Assembly: GCA_963934795.1 (NCBI GenBank) | Contig: CAWWAF010000035.1 | Span: 1-31,912, forward strand | From: UBA8438 sp963934795 | GTDB taxonomy: Bacteria > Acidobacteriota > Vicinamibacteria > Vicinamibacterales > UBA8438 | Reading direction: 5' to 3' | DNA length: 31,912 bases | Part shown: positions 16,152 to 26,042 of the stretch, piece by piece | How the letters are laid out: each line of letters begins with the position of its first letter | How positions within the stretch are numbered: position 1 is the first letter of the stretch | Notes under the pieces: generated by a model | What the model saw: only the letters and a program-made list of their open reading frames with translations | Told to the model about the DNA's origin: nothing | Database searches by the model: none | Made by a program: the position numbers and the translations under genes

Positions 16152-16539
16152 CAGGCCCCGCTCCCGGGCGGTCTGGTGCCCGGCGGATGTCGTCGAGACG
16201 CTCGTGGCTGAAGTCCGTATCACTGGACGCCTGAATGACGCGATGCTGATTGACGTCACCGCGGACCTGCTCGCGGTGGTCCAAACTGGTCGTGTGCGCG
16301 AGGTCGTCGAACAGCGCGTCGTACCACGACTGGACGTGTGCCAGGTCCTGTCCGAGGGCGACGTGCAGCACTGGCTGCTTGCGCATGGCCGCATCAAGGC
16401 CGACCTGAACGAGGAAAGCCGTCTTGCCGACTCCAGCGCGGGCCATGACCACGCCCAACTCGCCAGGAGTCAAGCCACCGCGGCAACAGTGCTCCAAAAT
16501 GCGGATAGGGCTGTTCGCGCTGACTTGATCTGCGTACAT
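16126..16539 (-). CDS. Truncated RecA/KaiC-like P-loop ATPase (probably decayed)
   Basis: The 137-aa ORF starts at the ATG at 16539, with GGGGA upstream. It reads SPIRILEHCCRGGLTPGEL, Walker A ARAGVGKT (33-40), FLVQVGLDAAM and VLHVALGQDLAHVQSWYDAL, as in small RecA-like single-domain ATPases. Up to RLDDIR (about residue 118) the sequence looks native. After that it becomes Pro/Gly/Arg-rich and is simply the out-of-frame reading of the next gene. No Walker B is present, so ATP hydrolysis is unlikely. It overlaps the SLOG-like gene by 26 bp. I read this as a truncated gene left by a deletion near 16182. It lies 23 bp downstream of nothing native on its 5' side except the EF-G stop at 16563. Confidence 0.5.
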   Translation of the reverse strand: MYADQVSANSPIRILEHCCRGGLTPGELGVVMARAGVGKTAFLVQVGLDAAMRKQPVLHVALGQDLAHVQSWYDALFDDLAHTTSLDHREQVRGDVNQHRVIQASSDTDFSHERLDDIRRAPDRPGAGPGGAVRRGT

Positions 16540-16562
16540 CGGCTGTGGTCCCCGCGGTCCCG

Positions 16563-18647
<2,085 letters not shown>

Positions 18648-18675
18648 GCTATTTCACCTTTCAACACACAACGTT

Positions 18676-18691
18676 CGCATTCGCGAATGCG
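18676..18691. promoter_or_regulatory. 16-bp perfect palindrome upstream of EF-G gene
   Basis: CGCATTCGCGAATGCG is its own reverse complement and lies 28 bp before the EF-G start codon, just upstream of the ribosome site. It could be a dimeric-repressor operator or a leader hairpin. No regulator is visible nearby. Confidence 0.35.
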
Positions 18692-18719
18692 ATGGACATC
18701 TGCACACGTGGCGGACGAC

Positions 18720-18890
18720 ATGGCCGCCAACTTTGAACTCATCAGCGTCCGCCCGCCGCCAGGGGCGGCGCAGGGACGAATTGCGATGGAGGCGGGACCG
18801 CTCGCGTTCAACCGGCGCGGGACGCGCGGCACGATTCACGGGCGAGGGCCCAAATTTCACATGCGGGGATGCGTATCACCGTCGCACTGA
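18720..18890 (+). CDS. Small ORF or gene remnant in the EF-G/PQQ gap
   Basis: The 387-bp gap 18648-19034 holds no full gene. On the plus strand an ATG at 18720 opens 56 codons beginning MAANFELISVRPPPGAAQGR and ending at TGA (18888-18890). The FELISVRP start resembles the N-terminal FEVASVKP-like motif of the TIGR03435 soil-associated family common in Acidobacteriota, but the rest does not convince. It may be a 5' remnant of such a gene (which would normally run about 250 aa) or chance. The remainder of the gap (18891-19034) shows nothing I recognise. Confidence 0.22.
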   Translation: MAANFELISVRPPPGAAQGRIAMEAGPLAFNRRGTRGTIHGRGPKFHMRGCVSPSH

Positions 18891-19034
18891 CGCATATTGT
18901 ATCTCAATCAGGTGTTGCAACGGTAGGCAAGCGCGCGGTGTTCTGGGGCCGCCGCGCCGGCCGCGGACGACCTGTGAGCGACGTCATCGCACCGGGGGGC
19001 TGCTCCCAATCGGCGGTCCAGGCATCCCGGCGAA

Positions 19035-21029
19035 TCACTCTGGTAGCGCGAACGCCCAGAACCCCAGTCCAGAGGCGATGGCCACGTACTGCCGCCCGCC
19101 GACCATGTATGTCATGGGCGAGGCCTTCCAGTCTTGGTTCGCCTGAAAGTGCCACAACGGTTCTCCGGTGCGGGCGTCGAGCGCGGCGAACGCGCCGCTG
19201 TCTTCGCCGAAGAACACCAGGTCTCCGGCTGTTGACAGCACGCCGGAATACGTCTGCGCCTGTCCAGTCTGCGCGTAGCTCCAGGCGACATCGCCTGTCT
19301 GGATGTCTAGAGCCCGGATGAACTTCTGATTGGGCGAACCGTCCGCGAGTCGGACCGAGCCACCCAACCAGCTCCGACCCCGCTGCCAATCGTCGTCGTT
19401 CTTGGTGTACGTCATGCAGGATTCGTGGGCCAGCAAGTAGAACAGCTTCGTGCCCGGGTGATAGCTGGTCGCCCACCAGTTGGTGGCGCCCCGAATCGCC
19501 GGGCAGACGTCCGACCCGGTGGCGGTCGGATCGGAGCCGGGTCGGACGATGGGCCGGCCGCTGTCGTCCAGGCCCTCCGCCCACGTCTGATTGACGAACG
19601 GTTCACCCAGCAGGAATTGCCCGTTGGTACGGTCCAGCACGTAGAAGAACCCGTTGCGGTTGCCTTGCACCAGCAGCTTGCGCGGCCGGCCCTGGAACGC
19701 TTCGTCAATCAGCAGCAGCGGTTCCTGTGCGTCCCAGTCATGGGTATCGTGCGGGGTGAACTGGAAGTACCAATCGAGCTCACCGGTCTGCGGCTTCAAC
19801 GCGACCACCGAGTTCGTATAGAGGTTGTCCCCCGGACGTCGCTCGCCGTTGAGATCGGGACACGGGTTCCCGGTCGACCAGTAGAGCAGGTCGAGTTCGG
19901 CGTCGTAGCTACCGGTGAGCCACGTGGCGCCGCAGCCCCGTGCCATGACGGCCGGGTCGCCCCAGGTTTCTGACCCAGGTTCGCCCGGGCCGGGGATCGT
20001 CCAGAACCGCCAAGCCCGCTCGCCGGTTTCGGCATGGTACGCGTCGAGGAATCCGCGTAGGCCGGTGTCCCCGGCGCTGACCCCGGCGATGACCAGGTTG
20101 TCGACCACCAGCGGCGCGGCCACGGCCCCATAGTGCTCGTAGGAGTCGGCCATCTCTGTGCCCCACACCAACTGCCCCGTGAACCGGTTGAGCGCGATGA
20201 CGTGGGCGTGGTCCGTGACCGTAAACAGCAAGTCTCCGCGCACCGCCACGCCACGATTCAGCCCGATGGCGGGGTCGCCGACGAGTCCCTCGGTTCTGGG
20301 CTGGGCATAGCGCCAGACCTCGCGACCGTTTGTGGCATCGAGTGCATAGACTTGATTGGGTCCGGTCACATACATGACGCCGGCGATGACGACCGGGGTG
20401 CCCTCGAGCATCGGCATGTCCGGAATCGGAAAGAACCACTGGACGCTCAGTTGGTCCACGGTGTTCCGGTTTACTTGATCCAGGGGGCTGTGCCGGTTCG
20501 AGGTGTCACTCCCGTTGTACGACGCCCAGTCAACGGACGGGTGGACGTCGTCTTCACGGTATGCCTCACCGGCTCGACGAAGCAGGTGCAGCCGGCCGTC
20601 CGTCGTGCGGACCTGGGCGTCGAAGCCGCTCTCATTGAGGATAGTACCGCTTAGCGCGGTGCCCGCGATGAGGCTCACCGTGCCATCCCGCGGCTGCGGG
20701 GCCCGCGGGTCCCGCAGCCCCGGGATGGCCGCGGCCGCCAGCGTCTTGAGGAATGTTACGAGCGGTCCCAGTTCGTCCGCCGGCATCTGCACCGCCGGCA
20801 TCCCTTTTGAGGCCACACCTTCGGTGATGATCGTGGCCAGCCGGTCGGTGGCGCTCGTCTGTAGGGTCGAGATGATGGACGGGGCACGATCCGTGCCCTC
20901 GGCCTGACTGCCGTGACAGAGTGCGCAACGGCTCTGATAGGACTCCGCTCCCTGGGCGTCGGCCAGAGCCGGGGCAGAGAGTGACAGAAGCAGGGTGGCG
21001 ATGCCGTAGCCGACGCGTGAGTTCTTCAT
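19035..21029 (-). CDS. PQQ-dependent dehydrogenase with N-terminal cytochrome c domain
   Basis: A 664-aa exported quinohemoprotein. The signal peptide is MKNSRVGYGIATLLLSLS...ALADAQ. A cytochrome c domain follows, with heme motif CALCH (35-39) and candidate axial Met in KGMPAVQMP. From about residue 165 the PQQ propeller runs through WASYNGSDTSNRHSPLDQVN, ALDATNGREVWRY, ALNRFTGQLVWG, ALKPQTGELDWYFQ and a final ALDARTGEPLWHFQ. The HDTHDWDAQEP segment is the likely catalytic Asp region. The order heme-then-propeller is the reverse of classical quinohemoprotein alcohol dehydrogenases, where the heme is C-terminal. The ATG at 21029 has GGAGG 13 nt upstream. The gene is divergent from the cytochrome c-PHM gene, sharing a 128-bp promoter region. 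The substrate is unknown. Confidence 0.88.
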   Translation of the reverse strand: MKNSRVGYGIATLLLSLSAPALADAQGAESYQSRCALCHGSQAEGTDRAPSIISTLQTSATDRLATIITEGVASKGMPAVQMPADELGPLVTFLKTLAAAAIPGLRDPRAPQPRDGTVSLIAGTALSGTILNESGFDAQVRTTDGRLHLLRRAGEAYREDDVHPSVDWASYNGSDTSNRHSPLDQVNRNTVDQLSVQWFFPIPDMPMLEGTPVVIAGVMYVTGPNQVYALDATNGREVWRYAQPRTEGLVGDPAIGLNRGVAVRGDLLFTVTDHAHVIALNRFTGQLVWGTEMADSYEHYGAVAAPLVVDNLVIAGVSAGDTGLRGFLDAYHAETGERAWRFWTIPGPGEPGSETWGDPAVMARGCGATWLTGSYDAELDLLYWSTGNPCPDLNGERRPGDNLYTNSVVALKPQTGELDWYFQFTPHDTHDWDAQEPLLLIDEAFQGRPRKLLVQGNRNGFFYVLDRTNGQFLLGEPFVNQTWAEGLDDSGRPIVRPGSDPTATGSDVCPAIRGATNWWATSYHPGTKLFYLLAHESCMTYTKNDDDWQRGRSWLGGSVRLADGSPNQKFIRALDIQTGDVAWSYAQTGQAQTYSGVLSTAGDLVFFGEDSGAFAALDARTGEPLWHFQANQDWKASPMTYMVGGRQYVAIASGLGFWAFALPE

Positions 21030-21157
21030 GTGTGCCTATCATCCTCCGAAAACGGTGGCGCGAGAATTAAACAGGTATCCGAATTGGCGTGGTTCCGATA
21101 AACTTCGAGCGGATATATTCAGGTCTGGAGACCACTCCGACCGGGGGGAACGACTAC
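21030..21157. promoter_or_regulatory. Divergent promoter region between two oxidase genes
   Basis: The 128-bp intergenic stretch is AT-richer than its surroundings. A TATATT (21114-21119) is a possible -10 for the plus-strand gene, with only a poor -35. GGGGGGAA (21143-21150) precedes its ATG by 7 nt. GGAGG serves the minus gene. Confidence 0.35.
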
Positions 21158-22510
21158 ATGGCATCGACAGTGACAGTTTTTCGACGTTTGGCGCTCGGCG
21201 CGCTGGGCGTATCGCTTGCGGCTCCCGGCATCGCGCTCGCCCAAAGTGAGGCGACGCCGACCTATGCGAAAGACGTCGCACCAATTTTTCGCGAGAAGTG
21301 TGAGGCCTGCCACCGTCCGGGCTACATCGCGCCCATGTCGCTGCAGAATTACGCGGAGTCTCGGCCCTGGGCCCGCTCAATCAAGAACCGGGTCGAGACG
21401 CGCCAGATGCCGCCCTGGCACATCGACCCCGCGGTTGGGGTCCAGGAATTTCAGAACGACCGGTCGCTGAGCCAGGTCGAGATCGACACCATCGTCCGCT
21501 GGGCCGACGGTGGCGCACCGCAAGGAAATCCCGCGGACATGCCCCCGGCCGCGGTGTTCGCCGACGACGATGTCTGGAACTATGCCGAGAAGTTCGGCGG
21601 ACCGCCCGACCTGGTTGTGACGTCGCCGGCGTACACCATGCCCGCGCTCTCGCAGGACCACTGGTGGAAGCCGCTTGTCCCGACCGGGCTGACCGAGGAT
21701 CGGTGGGTGCGCGCCATCGAGATGCGTCCGTCGACCACCGAGGGTCGCAAGATTACCCACCACGCCCTGGCCCGGTTGCAGCAGGAAGAGGACGACATCG
21801 ACAAAGAGTCGCTGGTAGGTGGCGGTGGCGCCGGACTGCTCATGGAGTGGGCGGTCGGCAAAGAAGGCGAGATCATGCGGGCCAACAGCGGCAAACTGAT
21901 GAAGGCCGGGTCTGAGATTCTCTGGGATATCCACTATTCGTCGGCGGGCGAGCAGGTCACCGACTCAGTCGAACTGGGGCTTTACTTCTACCCGAAGGAG
22001 GCGCCGCCGAAGCACCGTCAGGTGTTGAACATCTGGATGGGCATCGAGGGTGGACCAAGCAACCTGCTGCTCGCGCCCAACAGCGTCACGACGACCCAGT
22101 CGCATCATGTGATGAGTCAGAACGGTCGGATCGAAAACTTCCAGGCGCATCAGCATCTGCGTGGCAAGGGGATGCAGATGACCGCGATCACGCCGGATGG
22201 CCGCAGTCGCGTCCTGAGCCGGGTGAGTGACTTCAACTTCAACTGGCACAACAACTACGTCTACGCCGACAACGCCGCACCGTTGCTGCCCAAGGGAACG
22301 GTGGTCGAGATCAAGTCGTGGTGGGATAACACTTCCGCGAATCGGTCGAATCCTGATCCCAACCAGTGGGTCGGCTGGGGCGACCGCACGGTCGACGAGA
22401 TGGCTCATGCCTGGGTGAACGTCACCTACCTGGACGATGAGGACTTCGCGGCGGCGAAAGCCGATCGTGAGGCGGCGCTGGCCGAGACCAATGACGGCGG
22501 CGAACAGTAG
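21158..22510 (+). CDS. Cytochrome c fused to PHM-like copper monooxygenase domain
   Basis: A 450-aa exported protein. The signal peptide ends near GIALAQ (29), then a cytochrome c segment carries CEACH (48-52) and RQMPPWHID as likely axial-ligand region. The C-terminal two thirds match the copper type II ascorbate-dependent monooxygenase (PHM/DBM) fold, with every copper-ligand position filled: His201-His202 (THHAL) and His259 (DIHYS) for CuH, His331 and His333 (AHQHLRG) and Met415 (DEMAH) for CuM. The spacing is close to that of PHM (107/108, 172, 242/244, 314). It would hydroxylate an aliphatic C-H using O2, with electrons fed through its own heme. The ATG at 21158 is chosen from the signal peptide and GGGGGGAA; the frame opens earlier at 21089. 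The family recurs in Acidobacteriota and Planctomycetes from memory, with unknown substrate. Confidence 0.85.
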   Translation: MASTVTVFRRLALGALGVSLAAPGIALAQSEATPTYAKDVAPIFREKCEACHRPGYIAPMSLQNYAESRPWARSIKNRVETRQMPPWHIDPAVGVQEFQNDRSLSQVEIDTIVRWADGGAPQGNPADMPPAAVFADDDVWNYAEKFGGPPDLVVTSPAYTMPALSQDHWWKPLVPTGLTEDRWVRAIEMRPSTTEGRKITHHALARLQQEEDDIDKESLVGGGGAGLLMEWAVGKEGEIMRANSGKLMKAGSEILWDIHYSSAGEQVTDSVELGLYFYPKEAPPKHRQVLNIWMGIEGGPSNLLLAPNSVTTTQSHHVMSQNGRIENFQAHQHLRGKGMQMTAITPDGRSRVLSRVSDFNFNWHNNYVYADNAAPLLPKGTVVEIKSWWDNTSANRSNPDPNQWVGWGDRTVDEMAHAWVNVTYLDDEDFAAAKADREAALAETNDGGEQ

Positions 22511-22513
22511 CTG

Positions 22514-22530
22514 AGCCGCCATCGGCGGCT
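22514..22530 (+). terminator. Hairpin after the copper monooxygenase gene
   Basis: AGCCGCC atc GGCGGCT is a perfect 7-bp stem starting 4 bases after the TAG stop. There is no U-tract. It may attenuate read-through into the next gene. Confidence 0.4.
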
Positions 22531-22554
22531 GGGAATTCACTATTGGCACTATCT

Positions 22555-22583
22555 GGAGCCGCTCCGTCATTCGGGGCGGCTCC
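22555..22583 (+). promoter_or_regulatory. Second inverted repeat in the leader of the next gene
   Basis: GGAGCCGC (22555-22562) pairs with GCGGCTCC (22576-22583) across a 13-nt loop. It ends 9 nt before the AAGGAG ribosome site of the gene at 22606, so it could set differential expression within the cluster. Confidence 0.3.
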
Positions 22584-22605
22584 GTCACGTACAAGGAGAC
22601 TTGGC

Positions 22606-23439
22606 ATGCGAATGTTCGGTGCTGGCGCGGTGTGCGCGCTAATGGCCATCGCGGTCGGGGCAGCCCCGGCGTCGGCGCAGCCGGGGAGCCTACGCGCGTT
22701 CGGGTCCCAGGTAGCCCCGATGTTCGAGGGCTGGTATCAGAATGACGATGGGACGGCCACCATTCTCGTGGGGTTTTTCAACCCGAACGCAGATCAGACG
22801 ATCGATCTGCCGGTGGGGGAACTGAACCGATTCGAGCCGGGACCCGAGGATCGGGGGCAGCCGACGCACTTTCCTCCGGGACGTGCCTGGGGCGTGGTGA
22901 GTATCCAGGTGCCGGGTGACTTTGACGGCGACCTTCGATGGGTGTTGACGGCGAACGATCAGCCGGCCTCTATCCCGGTGCATCTGGAAGCGCCGTACTT
23001 CGTCGAGCCGCTCAGGGACGCCGCGAGTGGCAATGAGCCGCCCACGATTCGATTCGCCTCGGCCGGCCCCGGATTCACAGGGCCGCCGATGGGCATTGCG
23101 CACACCATGTCCGGACGCGTCGGAACGCCGCTCGACCTCAGCGTCTGGACGTCCGACGTGAAGCCAGAAGGTGGCGGTGAGGGTGGCCCCGGTGCCTCTC
23201 GACGGTCTGCGTTGACCTTGCGCTGGTACCAGCATAGTGGGCCGGGTTCAGTCGAATTTGGGGAGGCATCGCAGCGCTTCACCGAGTCGGCCGATCAGAA
23301 CCCGATGACCACCGCCACGTTCAGCGCGCCCGGTGAGTATGTGTTGCGTGCGGAGGCCCTCGACGAGACAGGGGTCGGCGGTGGCGGGTTTCAGTGCTGC
23401 TGGACCTCGGCCTTGGTCCAGGTGACCGTATCGCCGTAG
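22606..23439 (+). CDS. Secreted hypothetical protein, partner of the copper monooxygenase
   Basis: 277 aa with a signal peptide (MRMFGAGAVCALMAIAVG...ASAQ). The ATG at 22606 follows AAGGAG by 9 nt. The N-terminal half is beta-rich (MFEGWYQNDDGTATILVGFF, LDLPVG-like turns, QPTHFPPGRAWGVVSIQVPG). The C-terminal third reads like an Ig/PKD-type fold: LRWYQHSGPGSVEF, ATFSAPGEYVLRAEALD and a terminal GGGFQCCWTSALVQVTV with adjacent Cys264-Cys265. No catalytic motif is seen. From memory, a conserved Acidobacteriota family of this shape lies next to the cytochrome-PHM gene, which suggests a structural or electron-transfer partner. That role is inference. Confidence 0.75.
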   Translation: MRMFGAGAVCALMAIAVGAAPASAQPGSLRAFGSQVAPMFEGWYQNDDGTATILVGFFNPNADQTIDLPVGELNRFEPGPEDRGQPTHFPPGRAWGVVSIQVPGDFDGDLRWVLTANDQPASIPVHLEAPYFVEPLRDAASGNEPPTIRFASAGPGFTGPPMGIAHTMSGRVGTPLDLSVWTSDVKPEGGGEGGPGASRRSALTLRWYQHSGPGSVEFGEASQRFTESADQNPMTTATFSAPGEYVLRAEALDETGVGGGGFQCCWTSALVQVTVSP

Positions 23440-23477
23440 CGACACGGCACGGCACGGCGCGAACGGGGAGAATGCAG

Positions 23478-24506
23478 ATGAGCGAGCGAATGGTGCGGGA
23501 TGTGCGCTTCGGGGGGCTCCGGACAGTCATGGTCGTGATGGGCGCGTCTGCCACGTGCTTCATCGCCGGCGTCCAGCCGGCGGCGGCCCAAGCGAGTGCG
23601 CCGCGCACGGCCTGGGGGCAGCCTGATCTGCAAGGGGTGTGGGATTTTCGCACCATCACGCCTATGCAACGCCCGGAGCGGTATGGAGACCAGGAGTTTT
23701 TGACCGCCGAGGAGGCCGCCGCCTTAGACCAGGCTGCGGTGGACCGTGAGACTCGCCTGTGGAACAAGCCGCCCGAGCGGACCACGAGTGGGGAGAACGT
23801 AGATCGGCGGGGGGCGGGCGAAGCCCCAGGGTCCTACAACCAGTTCTGGATTGACTCGGGTACGAAGAGCATCGATACCCGACGGACGTCACTGATCGTC
23901 GACCCACCCGATGGCCGATATCCGTCGTTGACCCCTGACGGCCAGCGGCGTGCAGATGAGCGGCGAGCCTACGCCGCCGAGCACCCGGCCGACACCTGGG
24001 CAGACTTCAGCTCCGGTGTGCGGTGCATCCTGGGCTTCAATGCCGGGCCGCCGTTCACGCCAAGCGCCTACAACAACAACATGCAGCTGTTTCAAACCCC
24101 GGACACCGTCGTCGTGATGACCGAGATGGTCAACACCGCGCGCGTGATCCCGTTGGACGGGAGACCGCATGTGGACCCGGACGTGCTGCAATGGTCCGGA
24201 GACTCGCGTGGACATTGGGAGGGGGACACGCTGGTAGTTGAGACGCGAAACTTCGACGCGAAGCGCAAGTGGAGGAACACGACCTCGAGCGCGCGGCTCG
24301 TGGAGCGGTTTACCCGCGTGGACGCTGACACATTGGAATATGAGTTCACGGTCACTGATTCCGAGACCTGGACCAGTCCCTGGACCGCGTCGGTCCCGTT
24401 GCGACTGAATGCCGAGAGGATGTTCGAATTTGCGTGTCACGAAGGCAACTACTCCATGCCGGTCATGCTGGGGGGCGCGCGGGTGGAAGAGGCCGCCGGT
24501 CGCTAG
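23478..24506 (+). CDS. Secreted protein of unknown function (paralogue of 1491-2510)
   Basis: 342 aa. Two ATGs lie close together (23472 and 23478); GGGGAG (23465-23470) is correctly spaced only for 23478. After a signal peptide ending GVQPAAAQ come the family blocks: WGQPDLQGVWDF, TPMQRP, FLTAEEAAAL, YNQFWIDSG, RRTSLIVDPPDGR, IPLDGRPHVD, GDSRGHWEGDTLVVET, LVERFTRVD and FACHEGN. The match with the first gene's product covers almost the full length. It lies 38 bp after the previous gene and 8 bp before the VOC gene, so it is in the same operon. Context suggests it works with the periplasmic oxidases; no reaction is known to me. Confidence 0.82.
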   Translation: MSERMVRDVRFGGLRTVMVVMGASATCFIAGVQPAAAQASAPRTAWGQPDLQGVWDFRTITPMQRPERYGDQEFLTAEEAAALDQAAVDRETRLWNKPPERTTSGENVDRRGAGEAPGSYNQFWIDSGTKSIDTRRTSLIVDPPDGRYPSLTPDGQRRADERRAYAAEHPADTWADFSSGVRCILGFNAGPPFTPSAYNNNMQLFQTPDTVVVMTEMVNTARVIPLDGRPHVDPDVLQWSGDSRGHWEGDTLVVETRNFDAKRKWRNTTSSARLVERFTRVDADTLEYEFTVTDSETWTSPWTASVPLRLNAERMFEFACHEGNYSMPVMLGGARVEEAAGR

Positions 24507-24514
24507 TGTCGACG

Positions 24515-25372
24515 ATGAAGCGCCACGGGGTGACCGCGTGGCTCATGTTGCTTGGTTCGGCCGTGGCGGCCACGGCGCAGTTGTCGCCGCCCAACGAGGC
24601 CGGTGTCGCCATGGGGCACCTGCATTACTACGTGCGGGACGTCGCGGCCAATCAGCGGTTCTGGGAATCGCTGGGCGGTGAGGCCGGCACCTTCGGCCAG
24701 TCGGTGGTGGTGACATTCCCGGACGTGCTGGTGTTCCTCAGTGAAGGCGAGCCGCAGGGCGGCACTGAGGGGTCTATCGTGAATCACATGGCGTTCAGGG
24801 TGCAGTCGCTCGCCACCATTGCTGCGGCCGGGTTCGAGTTCGACCCGCCTCCCTCCGGGGTGACGAACGTGTTCTCGCCCGAAGGCGAGCGGATCGAGCT
24901 GTTCGACGATACGGCGACCAACCTGACGTTCACACTCGACGCGGAGGACGCGGTGGCCGCCGCGGTCGCGGCCCGACACAACCGCGCGCTCGATGGGCCG
25001 ATTGCCGCCCATCACCTGCACCTCTATCTGACGGAGAGCGCCGAGGCGGTGGACGCGGCGCAGCAGTGGTACACGACGATGTTCGGGGGCACGCCGGGCA
25101 TGCGCTGGCGCTACCCCGCAGTCGACCTACCTGGCATCAACCTCAACTTTTCGTACAACGCCGACGCCGGCGGAGCCCCCACCAAGGGGCGGATGCTCGA
25201 CCATATCGGCTTCGAGGTCACCGGGCTCGAGGAATTTTGTCAACGACTCCAGGCCCAGGGGGTTGCCCTCGACGTGCCGTATACGGTGCATCCTTCGGGG
25301 ATCGGGTACGCCTTCCTGACTGACCCATGGGGGGTTCACATCGAACTCACCGAGGGTCTGCGCGGTCTCTAG
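24515..25372 (+). CDS. Secreted double-domain VOC (glyoxalase/dioxygenase-like) protein
   Basis: 285 aa. Two VOC modules in tandem: MGHLHYYVRDV...RFWESLG through GERIELFDD, and AAHHLHLYLTE...WYTTMFGG through GVHIELTEG. His35 and His37 and the Glu of each IEL strand are candidate metal ligands. Members include glyoxalases, ring-cleaving dioxygenases and resistance proteins. The N terminus MKRHGVTAWLMLLGSAVAATAQ is a signal peptide, which is uncommon for VOC enzymes and fits the exported neighbours. The ATG at 24515 is 8 bp after the previous stop, so the genes are coupled. The middle shows IDHIGFEV-like family motifs (MLDHIGFEVTGLEEF). A substrate cannot be named. Confidence 0.83.
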   Translation: MKRHGVTAWLMLLGSAVAATAQLSPPNEAGVAMGHLHYYVRDVAANQRFWESLGGEAGTFGQSVVVTFPDVLVFLSEGEPQGGTEGSIVNHMAFRVQSLATIAAAGFEFDPPPSGVTNVFSPEGERIELFDDTATNLTFTLDAEDAVAAAVAARHNRALDGPIAAHHLHLYLTESAEAVDAAQQWYTTMFGGTPGMRWRYPAVDLPGINLNFSYNADAGGAPTKGRMLDHIGFEVTGLEEFCQRLQAQGVALDVPYTVHPSGIGYAFLTDPWGVHIELTEGLRGL

Positions 25373-25375
25373 CCG

Positions 25376-25930
25376 TTGCCGCCCCGACACCCGACACGCC
25401 TGCCTGCCAGGGGCTTTCTTGTCGTCGGGTTGAGCGTCGCCTTCGCGTGGGGATGTGCCTCACCGAATACCGGCTCTCCTGGTGACGTGGTCACAGGGCT
25501 CTATCGCGTCCTGATCGAGCATCAGGTGACCGGCGCCACGACCGAGGGGCAATTGGCGAGGCTGAGCCCCTACCTCAGCGACGAGTTGCGTGACCTCCTG
25601 CACGCAGCCGCAACCCTGCGCGACGTCGAAGCCGCCGCCCACCCCAATGAAAAGCCGCCCTTCGCGGACGGCGACCTTTTTTCGAGTCTTTTCGAGGGCC
25701 CGACCAGCCTGATCGTGCTGGCCAATGGCGACGACGGCGACCCCCGCGGCCATCTGGCGGTCCAGTTCACCCACGACCGCTCGACTCCCGCCGTCACCTG
25801 GACCGACACTCTCGTGATTGGCCAGCAGGCCGGTCGCCCCGTCGTCGCCGACGTGATCTACGGTGGCACCCGGGACTTTGCCACTCGGGGACCTCTGCTG
25901 GAGACACTGCGTAGCGCACTGTCAGAGTGA
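25376..25930 (+). CDS. Small lipoprotein, DUF3828-like
   Basis: 184 aa. The best start is TTG at 25376, 3 bases after the VOC stop; no ATG precedes the hydrophobic segment. The signal (RGFLVVGLSVAFAWGC) ends in a lipobox-like AWGC with Cys27, so the protein is probably membrane anchored. The body has LYRVLIEHQVTGATTEGQL, YLSDELRDLLHAAA, FADGDLFSSLFEGP, HLAVQFTHD and a terminal strand-helix. The pattern of early YL-ELRDLL and DGD resembles DUF3828, but I am not sure. Last gene of the plus-strand run and convergent with the amidohydrolase gene. Confidence 0.6.
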   Translation: MPPRHPTRLPARGFLVVGLSVAFAWGCASPNTGSPGDVVTGLYRVLIEHQVTGATTEGQLARLSPYLSDELRDLLHAAATLRDVEAAAHPNEKPPFADGDLFSSLFEGPTSLIVLANGDDGDPRGHLAVQFTHDRSTPAVTWTDTLVIGQQAGRPVVADVIYGGTRDFATRGPLLETLRSALSE

Positions 25931-25952
25931 GCCCAGAGACGGCAGACTGGGC
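25931..25952. terminator. Weak inverted repeat between convergent genes
   Basis: GCCCAG, 10-nt loop, CTGGGC directly follows the stop codon at 25930. The stem is only 6 bp with no U-tract. The rest of the 112-bp gap shows nothing else. Confidence 0.25.
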
Positions 25953-26042
25953 GGCTGCGTCACGCCATGTGCAGTAGCCGCGCCAGTGGGATGGGTCGTG
26001 GCCAACGGGTCCACCTTGATCAGTCGCGAGACGAGGCCTCGA

